Assembly: GCA_041659565.1 (NCBI GenBank)
Contig: JBAZXZ010000006.1
Span: 43,324 to 107,323, forward strand
DNA length: 64,000 bases
Reading direction: 5' to 3'
Source of the DNA: Altimarinus sp041659565
Lineage (GTDB): Bacteria > Patescibacteriota > Gracilibacteria > BD1-5 > UBA6164
The notes below the pieces were generated by a model. The model saw only the letters and a program-made list of their open reading frames with translations. It was not told where the DNA came from and made no database searches. The first letter of the stretch is position 1. Each line of letters starts with the position of its first letter. A program made the translations under genes and the position numbers. This document shows positions 24,125-36,962 of the stretch, piece by piece.

Positions 24125-24220
24125 AAATAATAGTTAATCAATATAGTTACAGCATACCAATTTAATTTAAATTTTCAAGGATTTTTAATAAAAACTACAA
24201 ACTCCTAGTTTCTTTATCTA

Positions 24221-25075
24221 CTACATATTATTATTTTTATTAAATCAATTAGAGTTTTTTAATCATTTTTTCATATCACTATTTAATTTTCTTTCAACTT
24301 TTTTTAAATCGTTCTCTGGTAAAACATTCTCAGGTTTTATTCCTCTCTCAATTAGTGTTTTTCTAACACTTTTATTATTTGCAATATGCTCTTTTGAAAT
24401 TTCTAATTCTGTTTTCATTTTCTTATTTTTTGCATTGTAAATCGTAATTTCAGTTGCAAAATCTTTTGCTTTTAAAAGTATCGTTGGCATAAAATCAGCT
24501 AATGGTTTTGTTTCCATTATTCACCATTTTATTTTCATTTCAGCAGTGGTTCTTCAAAATAATGTTTGGTCTCATTTACTTCTTATAATTCAAAAATTTC
24601 TATCATTTCAAGTTTGTTCATAAATTACTTGCGATAATTCTTTTTCAGTTCAAGCTAGTTTATGTCTTGCTTGGATTCTTTCATATTCTAATACTTTTTG
24701 TTCTATTATTTCTGATTTTCTCACTTGTAATACAAAATATTGTTGTGCAAATGCTATTTCTTCTTTTTTAGAATCTCAATTCATTGCTATAAGATAACAG
24801 GCTTTTCGAGTAAGCATTATATCATCTATTTCTCTTTTGCTTCATAATCATAAGTTGACCATTTTGTTGATATCAACAAAATGGTCTATTATATTTTCAT
24901 TTGAAGTTTCTAATGAAGTTTTTGCTTTTGAAACAATATTCAAAAAGTTTCTCCACTCAGTATATCAAAGTAAATGTTGTAAATCCCTTGCAAACCAAAA
25001 TTCTATTCAGTTATCCATTTTATTCGCAAATGATTCAAAAGTATTTGTCAGTTCTTTTATGATTTCTTGTTTCAT
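24221..25075 (-). CDS. dinD: DinD-like DNA-damage-inducible protein
   Basis: 284 residues. The N-terminal half matches the DinD/BRO-like pattern: FWFARDLQHLLGY, then WRNFLNIVSKAK, DHFVDINKMVNLG, and the conserved DDIMLTRKACYLIAMNGD followed by IAFAQQYF. E. coli DinD antagonises RecA filaments and is LexA controlled; a lexA gene is present at 42175 here. The C-terminal half is helical, with ERGIKPENVLP typical of the family. Eleven or more TGA codons fall at Gly. It lies upstream of dnaX in the same direction. Confidence 0.88.
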
Positions 25076-25150
25076 AATCTGTAAATATGACTTAAAGTTA
25101 TAAACTTAACAATACTCACATTATATACACTTTTATTATTAAATCAAAAT

Positions 25151-28100
25151 TTAATTTAGATTTTCAAGGATTTTTTTGATTTCTTCTATGAGATATTCTA
25201 TTTCTTTCTTTGTTATATCAAGTTTTGCAAGCTTCAAATACTTCTCTTTTGATTTATCAAAAGATTTTATAAGTTTTTGTTTCTTTTTTTTATCTAATTT
25301 TTGTGATTGTAACTTTGTTTTTAGTTTTTGTAAGTTATTTTTATGTTTTAGATTAAATGAAGTTTTATAATCCAATCTAAATAAATCTGTTATAGATTGA
25401 GAAAGTAATTCATTATTCACTTTTACTTCTCATAATTCTCCGTTTTCGTAGTTAAATTCTATGTTATTTTCATATTTATCACTTATACTTTTCAATTTTC
25501 AAGTATATTCATCATATGTAAATTTTAAAATATTATCATCACTAATTATTTCTTTTATATTTCAATTTATTTCATAATTAATACTTAGTTTTTGTTCACT
25601 ATCTTGCCCCCTTGATAAAGGGGGGTAGGGGGTTTTATTATTTACTATCTCAACTTTTTCAATTCTATTTTTAATAAGACTATAAGTATAGATTTTTTCT
25701 AAACCTAGATATTCTAAGCTTTCCTTAAAGATTATATTATTTGAATTAACTTCAAGTATTTCTAATCAATTATTTTTATCACTTTTATATTTAAAATCCT
25801 TATCTATGGCAAATTTTATATTTTCTCAATTTGGTTTTGTTATACTGATATTTTGTCTATTTTGATCAGCATCAACTTTAAATTGATAATTTGTTTTTAT
25901 AACTCAACTACCTATATTATACAAATTCAAATCTATATTTTTATAAAACATAGCATTTAACACATTTTCTCAAGTTGTTTCTGATACTTCTTTTTTACCT
26001 TCTTTTTCTATTTTTACTGTTTCGGTTTTTAATACTTTATTATCTTTATCCAATAATGCTAAAGTTAATTCATAATTTCAAGCATCTTTTAAAGGGATTT
26101 CTAAAATTCAGTCAATTTTTTCTTCTCAATTCTGTACTAGTTCCCCTTTATCAAGGGGGTTAGGGGGATTTTGTTCTAATCTATACCTTATTTTCTCCAC
26201 ATTTTCCCTTCCTTGTCATTTCACATTATACCTTATATCGATTTTATCTTCAATAGTTTTAAACTCTTTTGTAACTTCAAGTGTCAAAGGTAAATTTGCA
26301 TTTAAATCTACATATTTACTTCAACTAAAACTAGAAACAACTTCATAATTTTCATTAAATCCTAGTTTTGCATTTCAGGCAATTATTACTCCTGAATTTG
26401 TTGCATTTCAGTTATCATCAAGGCTTGTCATAACTATATGATATTCTCAATCTCAAGTAGAATTTGTCTCTATTTTATGATCTATTTTTTCTCATTTATT
26501 ACCAGGAATCAGGAAAAACTCCCTTTCACCACTTTCCCCAGCTCTACCACTTGTCCAAGCTCATGGGATTTCATTTATAATCATTCCAGTATCTCTATCT
26601 ATTCATATTCTTCTTCATTGTTCGTCAGTGATTAGGATGTCGATTGGAGAGAGTATGTCGTATTGCCATAAAGCATCTATTGTCTGTAAATCCAAAGAAA
26701 ATCTTAATGGATTGGTTCATATATTATCTTGTAAAACTTTATCATGTGGAATTGTTTTTATATAATTTTTTACATTTTTATCATATTCAAAAAGCCATGA
26801 TAATATTGCATTATTCTTTATTCATCTATTTGAAAAATACCAATTTTTTTCTTTATATGTATAATCAGCTTTTCAAAAATTATCAAGTAATAAATATCTT
26901 TGATTAAAAAATGACTCTTTTTTATCAAGTAATGTTTCTAACACATTTATACTTGTTGCAAGTGGCATATTTGAATGAGAACAAGCCTGGTATTTATCAA
27001 ATTCTCAAAATCAATTATATGGATATTTTTCATTACTTAATGGTTCTTTTTTTTGTAAAATACTTCATTCACTAAAAGATCAATTTCATGTATTTTCATC
27101 TATATATGTATCTGTAGTATAAATTGTCTTATAATTTATATATTTAGGATAATCTATATTACAATTTATTGGAATTGATTCAAGTTTAGAATCATTTATT
27201 TCTTTTCAATCAATACTATCATTTGGAATTAATTTTAGATTATTTGTAGGAACAGTTCAATCTCATCATAATCCAGATTGATTTCTAATAAGATTATTAA
27301 CTAAATAATAATTATCTCATATATTGTTTAAATATTTATCATAAATATCTTGTCAATTATGCTTAGATGTCTCATCTTGAACTATATCAATAGATTGTTT
27401 TCAAAATATAGTTTGTTTTTCTATAATTTTATCACCTAATCCTAGATTAACTATGTTATTTAATCAATTATTTCAAGTAATAGTTGAATAAAATAAAAAA
27501 TATTTTTTTTCTATTTTATCAAACATCTTTTCTATATTTTCTTTCTTATTTAATTCTTCTAAGAAACTATTTTGAGGATAATTTTCTTTTTTTATATCAA
27601 AATATTTTTTTGTAGATTCATTTAAGTATGAATACTTGTTTGAATCAATATTATATAATGAATCTAAATTATTATTTGTTGGTGGTTCTTTATTTTCGTT
27701 ATATAAATATTTTAAATTTGTATTATTATAATCATTATTATTTTTTATATCTGGTAAAAGTTGTCATATAGTAACTATTCAATTTGGAATTTTAGTATCA
27801 TATCAATGTATCAATTTATATAATCATAAATCAGTACTCACATTAAGTTGACTCTTTATTCATACAAATCAAACAGCAAATCAATCAGTCATTTCTATAT
27901 CTCATTTTTCCCATATAGGAAGTGATTTAGGAGATCATCTTTGAGGAGTTGAAATAGTCACAAGTTTGTTTATTTTTATGATTTTTGAAATTGTTTTTGA
28001 TGAGTATGGGTTTTGACAAGGATACGAATCAAAGCTTTTGATTTTTCAATTTGCAAGATTATTTGAATCAAAAAAGCTTATTTTATCATAATTTCTAGTA

Positions 28101-28672
28101 ATTATTTTCATAAATCAATTTTGATATTGATTTTCAACACACATATCTTCAAGCATAGCTCTTGCTACTAATCATCACATAGAATGTGCTACTATATTTA
28201 CCTTTCAAATATTACATTTATTTTGTGATTCATAATCTCTAAGTATAAGTCATATAAGTTGTGTAAGCATTGTTGCTGTTATCTTATTATCTTTTTTCCA
28301 ATCATATCAAAATACATATAATCATCATTTAGGATTATTTCAATCTATACTTAATGTAAACTGATCTTTATAAAATACATCTCTTATACTATATCAATTT
28401 TGTTTAAATGTATAAATCAATGTATCATATGCATGAGTTATAGGATCAGGAATCCACCTTTTTATATTATTTCATGATTCTTTATATCATTCTTCACTAT
28501 ACCAAGAAGCTAATATTCAAGGAATTAAAATAGTTGGAATATCTTTTTCTTGTATATTTTCACAAGTATTATTTCATAAAGTTAAAATAGCTCTCTCTTC
28601 TGGTATAAGTAAAGCTTTTGTTTGTAATATTAATAACAGTGATAAAAGTATTATTGATGATAATTTTTTCAT
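25151..28672 (-). CDS. large secreted lipase/esterase-like alpha/beta hydrolase
   Basis: 1173 residues. A signal peptide (about residues 1-19, LLSLLLILQTKA) precedes an LCAT/lipase-like alpha/beta hydrolase: an oxyanion-type IPTILIPGILASW near residue 45 and the nucleophile elbow VAHSMGG near residue 160. A DGTVPTNN motif later (about residue 450) resembles the Asp region of LCAT-type lipases. The long C-terminal half is beta-rich, perhaps adhesion or YD-like, and ends in a Lys-rich coiled coil. It probably attacks lipids outside the cell, fitting a predatory or epibiotic life. Two palindromic CCCCC elements (25606-25636 and 26141-26172) lie inside the frame. Last gene of a four-gene operon. 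Confidence 0.8.
25606..25636. repeat. C/G-rich palindromic repeat inside lipase gene (family C), copy 1
   Basis: cccccttgat then aaaggggg with a tail ggtagggggtttt; striking because the surroundings are nearly G/C-free. It is translated in the lipase frame (KTPYPPLSRGQ). Confidence 0.85.
26141..26172. repeat. C/G-rich palindromic repeat inside lipase gene (family C), copy 2
   Basis: Opposite orientation of the stem and the same gggttaggggg tail as copy 1. It is translated in a different reading phase of the element (NPPNPLDKGELV), so the element was inserted twice in frame. Confidence 0.85.
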
Positions 28673-28683
28673 TAATCTTATTA

Positions 28684-29571
28684 TTATAAAAATATTGATT
28701 TATCTATAGTTTTTGTGCCAAAAATTTTATCTAAATATTCTTTTAAATAATCATCCATAGTTTGCTTCATATCACTCTTATCTAATTTTGAAGCATAATT
28801 TAATTTATTTAATAATTCGTTAGATAAAGTAATAATCTCATTATTATTTGAGTTTGAAAGTAACAAATTTAAATAATTTATATTTGTATCTAAATTATTA
28901 ATTTTTCAATTATTTACAGTGCTAGTAAATAATACATAATTTAGAAAGTATAATTGAAATGAATTATCATTATATTTTTTTAAAAGTTCTCCATATCAAA
29001 ATTTTTCTGCATCTTCAAATATAATTCTATATAAAGAAGGTTCTTTTATTTTCTTCGCAAACTCCAACCCAGCAATACTATCTTCTAAAGTTTTGAATGG
29101 TTTATACAAATCTCCTCTAAATCCATATCTTTCAGTCAAATAAAAATACCTATCTTTATTTGTTATATTTTTTCAGTCTTGATACATAAATAATCTTGGA
29201 TGTGTTTGTAGAGTATACCATAGATTTGTTATATAAAATAATCAATAAACTAGTAATATTACTCATATAATTATTTTATAATAGCATTTATTACTTCTTT
29301 TGTTATTGCCTTTTATAAATTTATCTTTAAATAAATATAATATTATTCATATTCATATTAATCCATAAAGAGTACTTGATACAAACATCCAATTATTACT
29401 AAATATTCAATCTGTTGTATATGCAAATGGTAAATATAATCATCAAATCCTATCCCAATGATAAAATTTAGTTAATAATAAAAATGTTAATATTATTCAA
29501 AAAAACATAAATAAAAACAATCAAAAATTCTTATTTATTTTTTCTCATATTGTTTCTTTTCATACTTTCAT
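28684..29571 (-). CDS. membrane protein of the lipase operon, unknown
   Basis: 295 residues. Three or four hydrophobic helices in the first half (about residues 18-38, 60-85, 108-128), then a soluble, mostly helical region with a conserved-looking TERYGFRGDLYKPFKTLEDS stretch. No family recognised. A purine-rich AAAGGGG lies just before the ATG, one of the few clear ribosome-binding sites. The stop lies 11 bases before the lipase start, so it may help export or anchor it. Confidence 0.65.
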
Positions 29572-29595
29572 ACCCCTTTAAAATTAAAAACTAAA

Positions 29596-31515
29596 TTATT
29601 CCCTACTTAAAAACTCCCTTAAAATCTCTATTAAATCTTCCTTTTTAGAACTAATATAAATTGCATTAATCTTTTCTAGATATTTATCTGTTAAATAAGA
29701 TATATTTTCTCCTAATTTATCATAAAATATTACTTCATATTGTAGATTTTGAAAAGAATTATAACTTATATTTTTATCATAAAAACTGTTTCCATAAGTT
29801 ATACTTTCTGTTAGTATATCTATAAATTTATTATATTCATCTAAACTATATCATTTTTTTACATAAGTAGTATATCAAGTTTCAAAATATAATAATTTTA
29901 TGTAATCCTTATAATTCACTATATCTTTTTCTTGGTTTCATTTACTTGAATAATAAAGCTCTGAAAGCAATGTTTTCAAGGTGTGAGTATCATCACAATT
30001 TATATGAGATACACAATTATATAGATTATCAAACTTCTTTTTATCAATACTTTTATAATCTTTTAAATATTTATTTATTAAAAATACTTTATCTATTTCT
30101 TTTAAAACAAAGTTATATTTCTTGTTTCAGTAATATTTATCTAATAATACTAAAAAATTATTTTTAAGATTTACCAAATTTTTTTCTGTATATAAGAATA
30201 AATCAATAAAATCTTTTTCATTTATCCTATCAGTTTTGGATACTCAAGTTTTAAAAAGTCCAAGTTCATTAAATATATCAAAACTTATATTTTCATCTGA
30301 TATATAAGTTCCAAATATTATATTGGATAGATATAATGATGCCTTTGAATAAGTTAAGTATGCTTCATTTTCTAAAGAAGATACATTTAAATATAAATCA
30401 TTAAAAAGTAAATTACTACTATCTCAAGTATAAATAAAATCAAGAGCTTGTTTTTCTCTTATATAAAAATCTACAAATGGTTTATTTATAAATAATTCTG
30501 ATTTCTGAAAAATTCAGTTTTTATCAAAAAATGAAGATTCACAAGTGAAATATTTTTTCAATAAACTTGCATTAATTATATATTTTCAATCAATTAAAAA
30601 ATCATTAATTATGGTATTTAGATTATCATTACATTTTAACCTTATTTTAGATCCTACAGTCAAAGTGTCTGGAATATTTAAAACAAGTTCATTATTTAAA
30701 AGACTTAAAAAAAGTCCTCATTCTTTCTTCTTTCCCTGATAATTAACAGTTACCACATCACTATAAAATCAATAATTATAACAATTATTATAAACAACGA
30801 TAAAATATGAATAATTTGTTCATGGATTTAAAGAGAAATCTTCAAAATTATCTATTCAATTGGCTACTAGATATTCTTTATATTCAGGAGAAATTTTGAT
30901 AATTTTAATTTTTTCTTTTGATTGATTTTGCCAAGAAAGATTTATATAATCTAGTAATCAATTATTTTTTATTTCAATTTTTATATTACTTGCATTTTGA
31001 GGAACACTACATGCATTTAAATCTGATGATGCTCACAAAGTTGGTACAGAATCACTAGAATTTTCACTAATATATTTTATCAAAGGATAATCTAAAAAAT
31101 TATTTTCTAGGGCTTGATTATCATAAACTAAAGTATTACTATCAAAATTCTTCATAAATCACAAAGGAGCAATACTGTTAATTGGAGTTTTAGAATCTCT
31201 TTTAGTTCCCAAAAATCATATACTACTCCAAAGTTCAGGACTTATAGTATAATTATATTTATTTCATATATATCATAAAAACTCTGACTCCAAATTTTGA
31301 CTGAAAGTATCTATAAATTTACTTCAAAAATAACCAAATATGTTACTCTGGTATGATGAATTAAAGTTTTGTAAATTATCTATTGATTCTATTGTATTTC
31401 CAGAAGAACATAAGTTATCTCATTCATTATATCAATCACAAAAATAAGCATCAGCAATGCCTCATAAAAAAAGTGTTGTGAAAAATATAAAAATTAAAAA
31501 TATTTTTTTTATCAT
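29596..31515 (-). CDS. large exported protein of the lipase operon, unknown
   Basis: 639 residues. The signal peptide is MIKKIFLIFIFFTTLFLWGI-like with cleavage near ADA (about residue 23). The first third is Asn- and aromatic-rich, followed by a stretch that looks like a fibronectin-III-type fold (about residues 150-260), then a helical region, perhaps TPR-like, to the end. No catalytic motif visible. Co-directional and nearly contiguous with 31522 upstream and 28684 downstream. Probably a surface or secreted partner of the lipase. Confidence 0.65.
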
Positions 31516-31521
31516 AATTTA

Positions 31522-32751
31522 CTACCGAGAAAAAATAGCATAAACTGTATTAGCCAATGAAGGCACATCTTGTCCTGTAATTTCTTTGTACAATGATGTA
31601 CTACTATAATTTAATCTAAACATATCAGAAGCATGAAGTTTTTGAAATACCCATCAAATTCATTTAGTTCATAAATTATCCAGGCGATAATTTTTTCTCA
31701 GATTTCTTATATCATAAGTATCAGTATAATCTCAAGAAAATACATTATTTATAATATTTCTGTTTTTTGAAATATCTATAGTATTTGTGTTTTCGATTAA
31801 ATTATTTATGAAAATTCAATACTTTAAATTAACATCATTTTGTCAAAGATAAAAATTATTGAAATTTGAAAATTTGTTGTTTATAAATGAAGCATTTCTA
31901 GTATTTTCTGTTGTAAAATTATTTCATCCCATATCTATCTCATTTGACATCAAATTAAAAAAATCAAAATCATATCAATATAAAACAGATCATACTTCTG
32001 AAAATTTTATATCGTATATTCAAGTAGAATAATTATTTATAAAATTAATCTTACTATCCTTAACTATTATAGGAGTATAAAAATTGTAATTTCAGCTTAT
32101 TTCCACATCAATGGTTGAATTTTTTATGTATTGAAAAGGATTATAATGATATGTACCATAAGACCCTCCCCGAGACCGAGTATATGTTATATTGGTTTGT
32201 CATATTTCAGTTCAAGGCAAGAGTTTGATATATGAATTTTCAATTTTAACTCAAAAATTCATATAAATTGTATAATAAACTCATGGTGAAGTAAAATAAT
32301 AACCTATTGAATTACTTAAAAATTTAGCATTTTCAAAAATTATATTTCCTTTTAAAGGAGGTATATCAAAAGTAATATCCTTTATAGAGAGTCCATTATC
32401 TCAAACTCATTCTATTTTTAAAAAATTTTTGTATGTGTATCAATCAAAATTAAGTGAGGTTTGAGTTGTTCCTAATCTCATTAAAGTACAATTAACTTTT
32501 ATATTGAAAGTTATTCAACTTTGAGTTGTTAGAGATCATGTATTTACATATGTATTTATGTAATTTATAGTTTTTTCTATTCATTCATTTAAAGTTTTAT
32601 AAGGTTTTGTTGAATCAAAAGGGGTTCAAGATGAATCACTTCAGTTTTCACAATCAATTAATGTATAATCATTTTGATAATTAGAATCTGCAAAAACATG
32701 TAAATTTATAAAACAAAAAAATCCAAGTATTAAAAGGATAACTTTTCTCAT
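31522..32751 (-). CDS. exported parallel beta-helix-like protein
   Basis: 409 residues with a signal peptide (cleavage near FADS, about residue 22). The opening motif TPFDSTKPYKTLNEGIE resembles the start of right-handed beta-helix surface proteins (G/S-T-x-PF-K-T-I type), and the body has regularly spaced short strands with Asn and aromatic ladders. No catalytic residues recognised. It begins the operon that runs 32751 to 25151; its stop is 6 bases before the next start. A carbohydrate-binding or adhesive role is inference. Confidence 0.65.
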
Positions 32752-32802
32752 ATAAAAAATAGTTAAAAAAATAAAATTAAATGTCGATTTTATATTGATA
32801 TA

Positions 32803-33873
32803 TTATTTTACCTTCACATAATGCAAATACTCAATTGTTTTGTCTTGTTTGTGATTTCTATTTTCTGTTTTGTCAGCTTTGAATCTCCTGTATCCTTTCT
32901 TTTTTAAAACATCATATTCTCCTCTTTCTGACATTATTTCTTTTATATCATCCAAAGTCATCAATCCTTCATCGTTGTAGCTTAAAAATATGTATTTTGC
33001 ATCTATATTTGAGATTAAATCTTTGTAAATCCTTTTTACTTCTGTTCTACTACAATATAATGATTTTTGACTAGAACAATCTCTCATTCAAGTAATTCAT
33101 TTTATTTTTGGGTTATCATTTCTTGCTATTGTTTCAAGTACATGATAGTTTCAGCTGTATTGTCTATGATTGTATGGGGGGTCAAGATAAACCACTTCGT
33201 GACTTGTTGTTTTTATTAAGTTATTTATATCTTCATTATAAATAGTATGTTCGTGGTCATTTATAAATAAGTCAGCAGGTTTAAGTAGTAATGGTTTCAA
33301 AGCAGAGGCTTTAAGCTTTTTCAAAAAAGCCCCATAAACACTTGCTGTATTTGCGACCTTATCAGTGGATTCAAGTAAACTACAAAGTAAAAAATAATAT
33401 TCATTTTCATTTACTTTTCATTCTTTTTTCCAAGATTCTATTTTATGTCTTATACTATCGCATTTCAAAGCATTTTCATCACTAAAGTATTGCCTTTCAA
33501 ATTCTTTTTTCTTAGTTCATCAAATAGAATAGTTTTTATAAATAAATCACTTTTTTCAAGGTAAATTGTTCAAATAATTACAAACTATTTCTTTGTATGT
33601 ATTTACATTTCAAGTGAATAATTCTGGAATTTCATCAATCAAATTTGCAAAATACAAATCTGTATGATTACCTATATAATGTCTATTTAATACATAACTA
33701 TAATATTGCAAGTCGTTTGCAATAACCTTGTGTCATTTTTGTTTAAAATATCTTCAAACTATTCAAGTTCAGGCAAATAAATCTGAAAATATATAGTTTT
33801 TTTCTCAAACTATTTGATTTATTCAGTTTTCTATAAATTGTAAAAGGGAAAGTTTAGATCAGATATAATTCAT
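32803..33873 (-). CDS. D12-class adenine-specific DNA methyltransferase
   Basis: 356 residues. It opens MNYIGSKLSLL with SAM-binding motif I DLFAGTG near residues 31-37 and catalytic motif IV DPPYNHRQYS near residue 228, the alpha-class (Dam-like) order. It transfers a methyl group to N6 of adenine. It lies directly after an endonuclease-like gene and a second methyltransferase, all on the minus strand with gaps of 4-6 bases: a restriction-modification operon. The recognition sequence cannot be read here. Confidence 0.9.
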
Positions 33874-33879
33874 AATATT

Positions 33880-34740
33880 TTATTTTATAATAAACATAAT
33901 TTTTGAATGGGCTAAATATTGTTGTTTTCAATATTTAAAATTAATTGGTTCAAGCGAATCTTTCGAATCAAAAAATTGATTTATCTTTGATTTTATTAAA
34001 TTGTAATTTCTTTTTATTTTCCAGCTATTTTCAGGATTATTTTCATCATAAATTATGATAAACAACCTATTTTCATCTCAAAATCTTTGTGCTCACTGTA
34101 ACTCATAAAGAAATTTTGCGACTAATTTTGGATTATCTATTGCATACTGAATATTATATCATGATTTAAACCACTCTTTTGGAAGGTTTGTTACTTTTAT
34201 ATCTATAGGTTGTTCATTCCAAATAACATCAATTCATTTAACTTTTTTGATTATAGGAATTACATTAATATTATTATTTATCAAGTCTTCTAAAAAAACT
34301 GTACTCCAATGATTGTACCAAGTACTGATAGTATATGATTCCATTTTTGAAAATAATTCAGATCTAACAGCATTAATTAAATCTTCAAATTTATAATACT
34401 TTCTTACATAATATGTTTGAATATGAGCATCAACTGCTCATTGAACCATTCACCAATTTTTTTCATCTACTTTATTTAATTCTTTAATTATTGATTCATG
34501 ACTTGCTCAGGTAACTTTTATATCTTCTTTCCTTAATTTTTCATATAAAAATTTAATATAATTATTAATATTATCTGTACTAATTTTAGTAGAATCAAAA
34601 TCTGTAAGTATATTCTCAATTGTTTTTGTTATATTATTATCAAACTTTATTCAATATTTTTCACAAAAATCTTTCAAAAATTCTTTTTTTAAAGATTTTA
34701 ATTTAATAAAATTTACTTCCCTTATATTATATATTGCCAT
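33880..34740 (-). CDS. putative type II restriction endonuclease
   Basis: 286 residues, soluble. The likely PD-(D/E)XK core is GIDVIWNEQPIDIKVTN near residues 180-196, with Asp and D-x-K spacing as expected. It sits between two methyltransferases, and this position is the main argument. The N-terminal half is helical (specificity or dimerisation). It overlaps no other gene, 6 bases from the adenine methyltransferase. Confidence 0.7.
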
Positions 34741-34744
34741 AATT

Positions 34745-35527
34745 CTACTTCTTAAATACTAAAATATACTCATGTTTAAATAAATAATAATCACTACTCA
34801 ATGCTCTATATTTCCAAATTGCTCAACTTCAACTTTTTCATCTATTTCATTCCATATTTTTGATTATAATGCTTTTTAATTTAAATCAAGCTTTTTGGGC
34901 TTCTGCCATACACATAAATCCTAGTGGTACCCACTCAGAGTTTTGATATTTATCTCAAATAACTATTACCATATATCATTTATCTTTCAGAAGTTTATAT
35001 GTGTTTTTAACTACTTTTCAAAAATCTAATAAAAAGTTTTCTACACTTCCGCTATTTGATAAATCTTTTTTTTTATTTGAAAATTTTATTATATCTGCAT
35101 ATGGGGGATGTAAAATTGCTAAATCAACTCATTCGATTTTTCTATGTTTAAATATCTTTTCTATATCTTTTCTTGTTTCTTTTGATCAACTATCTCAAAC
35201 TCAAAAATGAGAATATATTTCTTTTGAATTAATTAATGTTCTTGCTCTTTTTACTAAATCTTCTTGTATATCTATTCATATAATATTTCTTCCTAATTCT
35301 TCACATTCTACTGCTGTTGTAGCACTTCACAAAAAGAAATCTAAAACCCAATCTCATTTTTTAGTATACCTTTTTATAAAATGTTCTGGTATCTGTGGAA
35401 TAAAATTGCCATGATAAAAATTGTCATGTTTTCATCATTTTTTTCTTTCTGGAATTACCCATAGGCTATTCATATCTAAATCAATATTTTTCCAATTCTC
35501 CAAATCTAAATCATTGAATTTTGGCAT
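34745..35527 (-). CDS. DNA methyltransferase, beta-class type
   Basis: 260 residues. SAM motif I reads WVLDFFLGSATTAVE near residue 61 (a DPFxGSGTT-type motif with Ala for Gly) and catalytic motif IV is HPPYADI near residue 135. This HPPY/SPPY type is typical of N4-cytosine or N6-adenine methyltransferases. First gene of the restriction-modification operon. Two methyltransferases with one nuclease suggests an asymmetric recognition site, each enzyme modifying one strand; this is inference. Confidence 0.8.
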
Positions 35528-35592
35528 ATAATTAAGTTATCAACTATAATACTCGTATTATATACAATTTAATACAAAATCAAAGTTTTATT

Positions 35593-35627
35593 AAAAAATT
35601 CTCTAGAATTACTACCAGAGAATTTTA
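35593..35627 (-). terminator. terminator downstream of murE-like gene
   Basis: Arms aaattctct and agagaattt around about 12 bases, with A/T runs outside; just below the stop of the Mur ligase. Confidence 0.6.
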
Positions 35628-35630
35628 TAA

Positions 35631-36935
35631 TTATTTCACCTCCTCCATCTCCCCCAAAATCCCCTCAATCACATCCCTATCATGCCATTCTACTGGTCAT
35701 GCATTTGTTAGCATTAGGTGTTCATCTCACTTACCTGCGATAAGTATAGCATCATATTCTTCGGCTGTTAATAAGGCTGTTCTGATTGCTTCTTTTCTGT
35801 CTGTGATTACCCAAAAATTGTCTCATTCTTTTCTTTCTATTCCTGGTATTACATCTTTTATTATACTTTCAGTTTTTTCTGAGTAATCATCATCTTGTGT
35901 CAAAACTACGACATCTGATTTGTCTGAAACTATTTTTCACATAATTGGTCTCTTGGTCTTATCTCTATCTCCTGTCGCTCAAAATACAGTAATAATCCTT
36001 TTAACTCATTCTATTGATCTGATGGTATCAAGTACTTGTACCAAAGCATCTGGAGTATGTGCATAATCTACAAATATCTTGAATTTTCATTTATTTTCTA
36101 CTTCTTCCATTCTTCAAGCCACTCAGTTTATTGATTTAATTATTTTTTGTATTTGTTCAGGTTTCAATCAAAAAGCTATAAAAACTCAAATAGAAGCCAA
36201 TATATTGTAAATATTAAATATTCATCTCAAAGGAGTTAAAACAGTAAATTTAGATCAAGCAATTTTTACATCAAAACTTGTTCATTCAAAAGTACTTTTT
36301 ACATTATCAAATTTGATTGTTGAAGAAGTATCTTTTCAATATGTATACAAATTATCAAAAGTCTCAGCCAGAAATAAATCCTTGTAATCTGATTCATTAT
36401 TGATTATGGCTATTTTTTTAACTCATGGTTTTCTCTTGTATATGATTAGATTTTTGAAAAGTTGAAGTTTTGTATCTACATAATTATCCATAGTTTTATG
36501 TAAATCTAGATGATCTTGAGTGATATTTGTAAGTACAGCAAAATCATAATTTAATCCATAATTTCTATTCATCAAAATAGAATGAGAACTAGTTTCAATA
36601 ACTGCGATTGTACATCATCTTTCTTTTGCTTGTTTTAATAATTTTTGTAATACAAAAGCATCTGGTGAAGTCATTTTTGTATTATTTACGACTTCTTCAT
36701 CTCACATAATTATGTTTATAGTTGAAAACATAAATACCTTGTATCAAGCTTCTCTCAATCATTTTGCTATGATATTTGTCGTAGTTGTCTTACCGTTTGT
36801 TCCAGTTATTCAAATAATTGTCATTTGCTTACTAGGAAATCCATAAACAATATTTGCCAATATTGCCCTAACTTTATGATACATAAGCCTCAAAGGATTA
36901 TCAAGAGAAACCATTTTTTTAAAATTTAAACTCAT
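35631..36935 (-). CDS. murE: MurE-like Mur ligase
   Basis: 434 residues. ATP-binding GITGTNGKTTT at residues 42-52; ETSSHS, TNITQDHLDLH and the Mur-ligase C-terminal domain DYAHTPDALVQVL, GATGDRDKTKRPIMG, and AGKGDE (normally AGKGHE). It adds the third residue of the peptidoglycan stem peptide to UDP-MurNAc-dipeptide. It is shorter than typical MurE (about 490) because the N-terminal UDP-binding domain is almost missing. The usual DNPR motif for diaminopimelate is replaced by QDDDYS, so substrate specificity may differ. Confidence 0.82.
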
Positions 36936-36962
36936 AACAACATTAATTAGAGAATAAAGATA

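Noticed and set aside
25606..25636. C/G-rich palindrome as a terminator
   Set aside because: It lies within the lipase reading frame, which continues through it and ends only at 25151.
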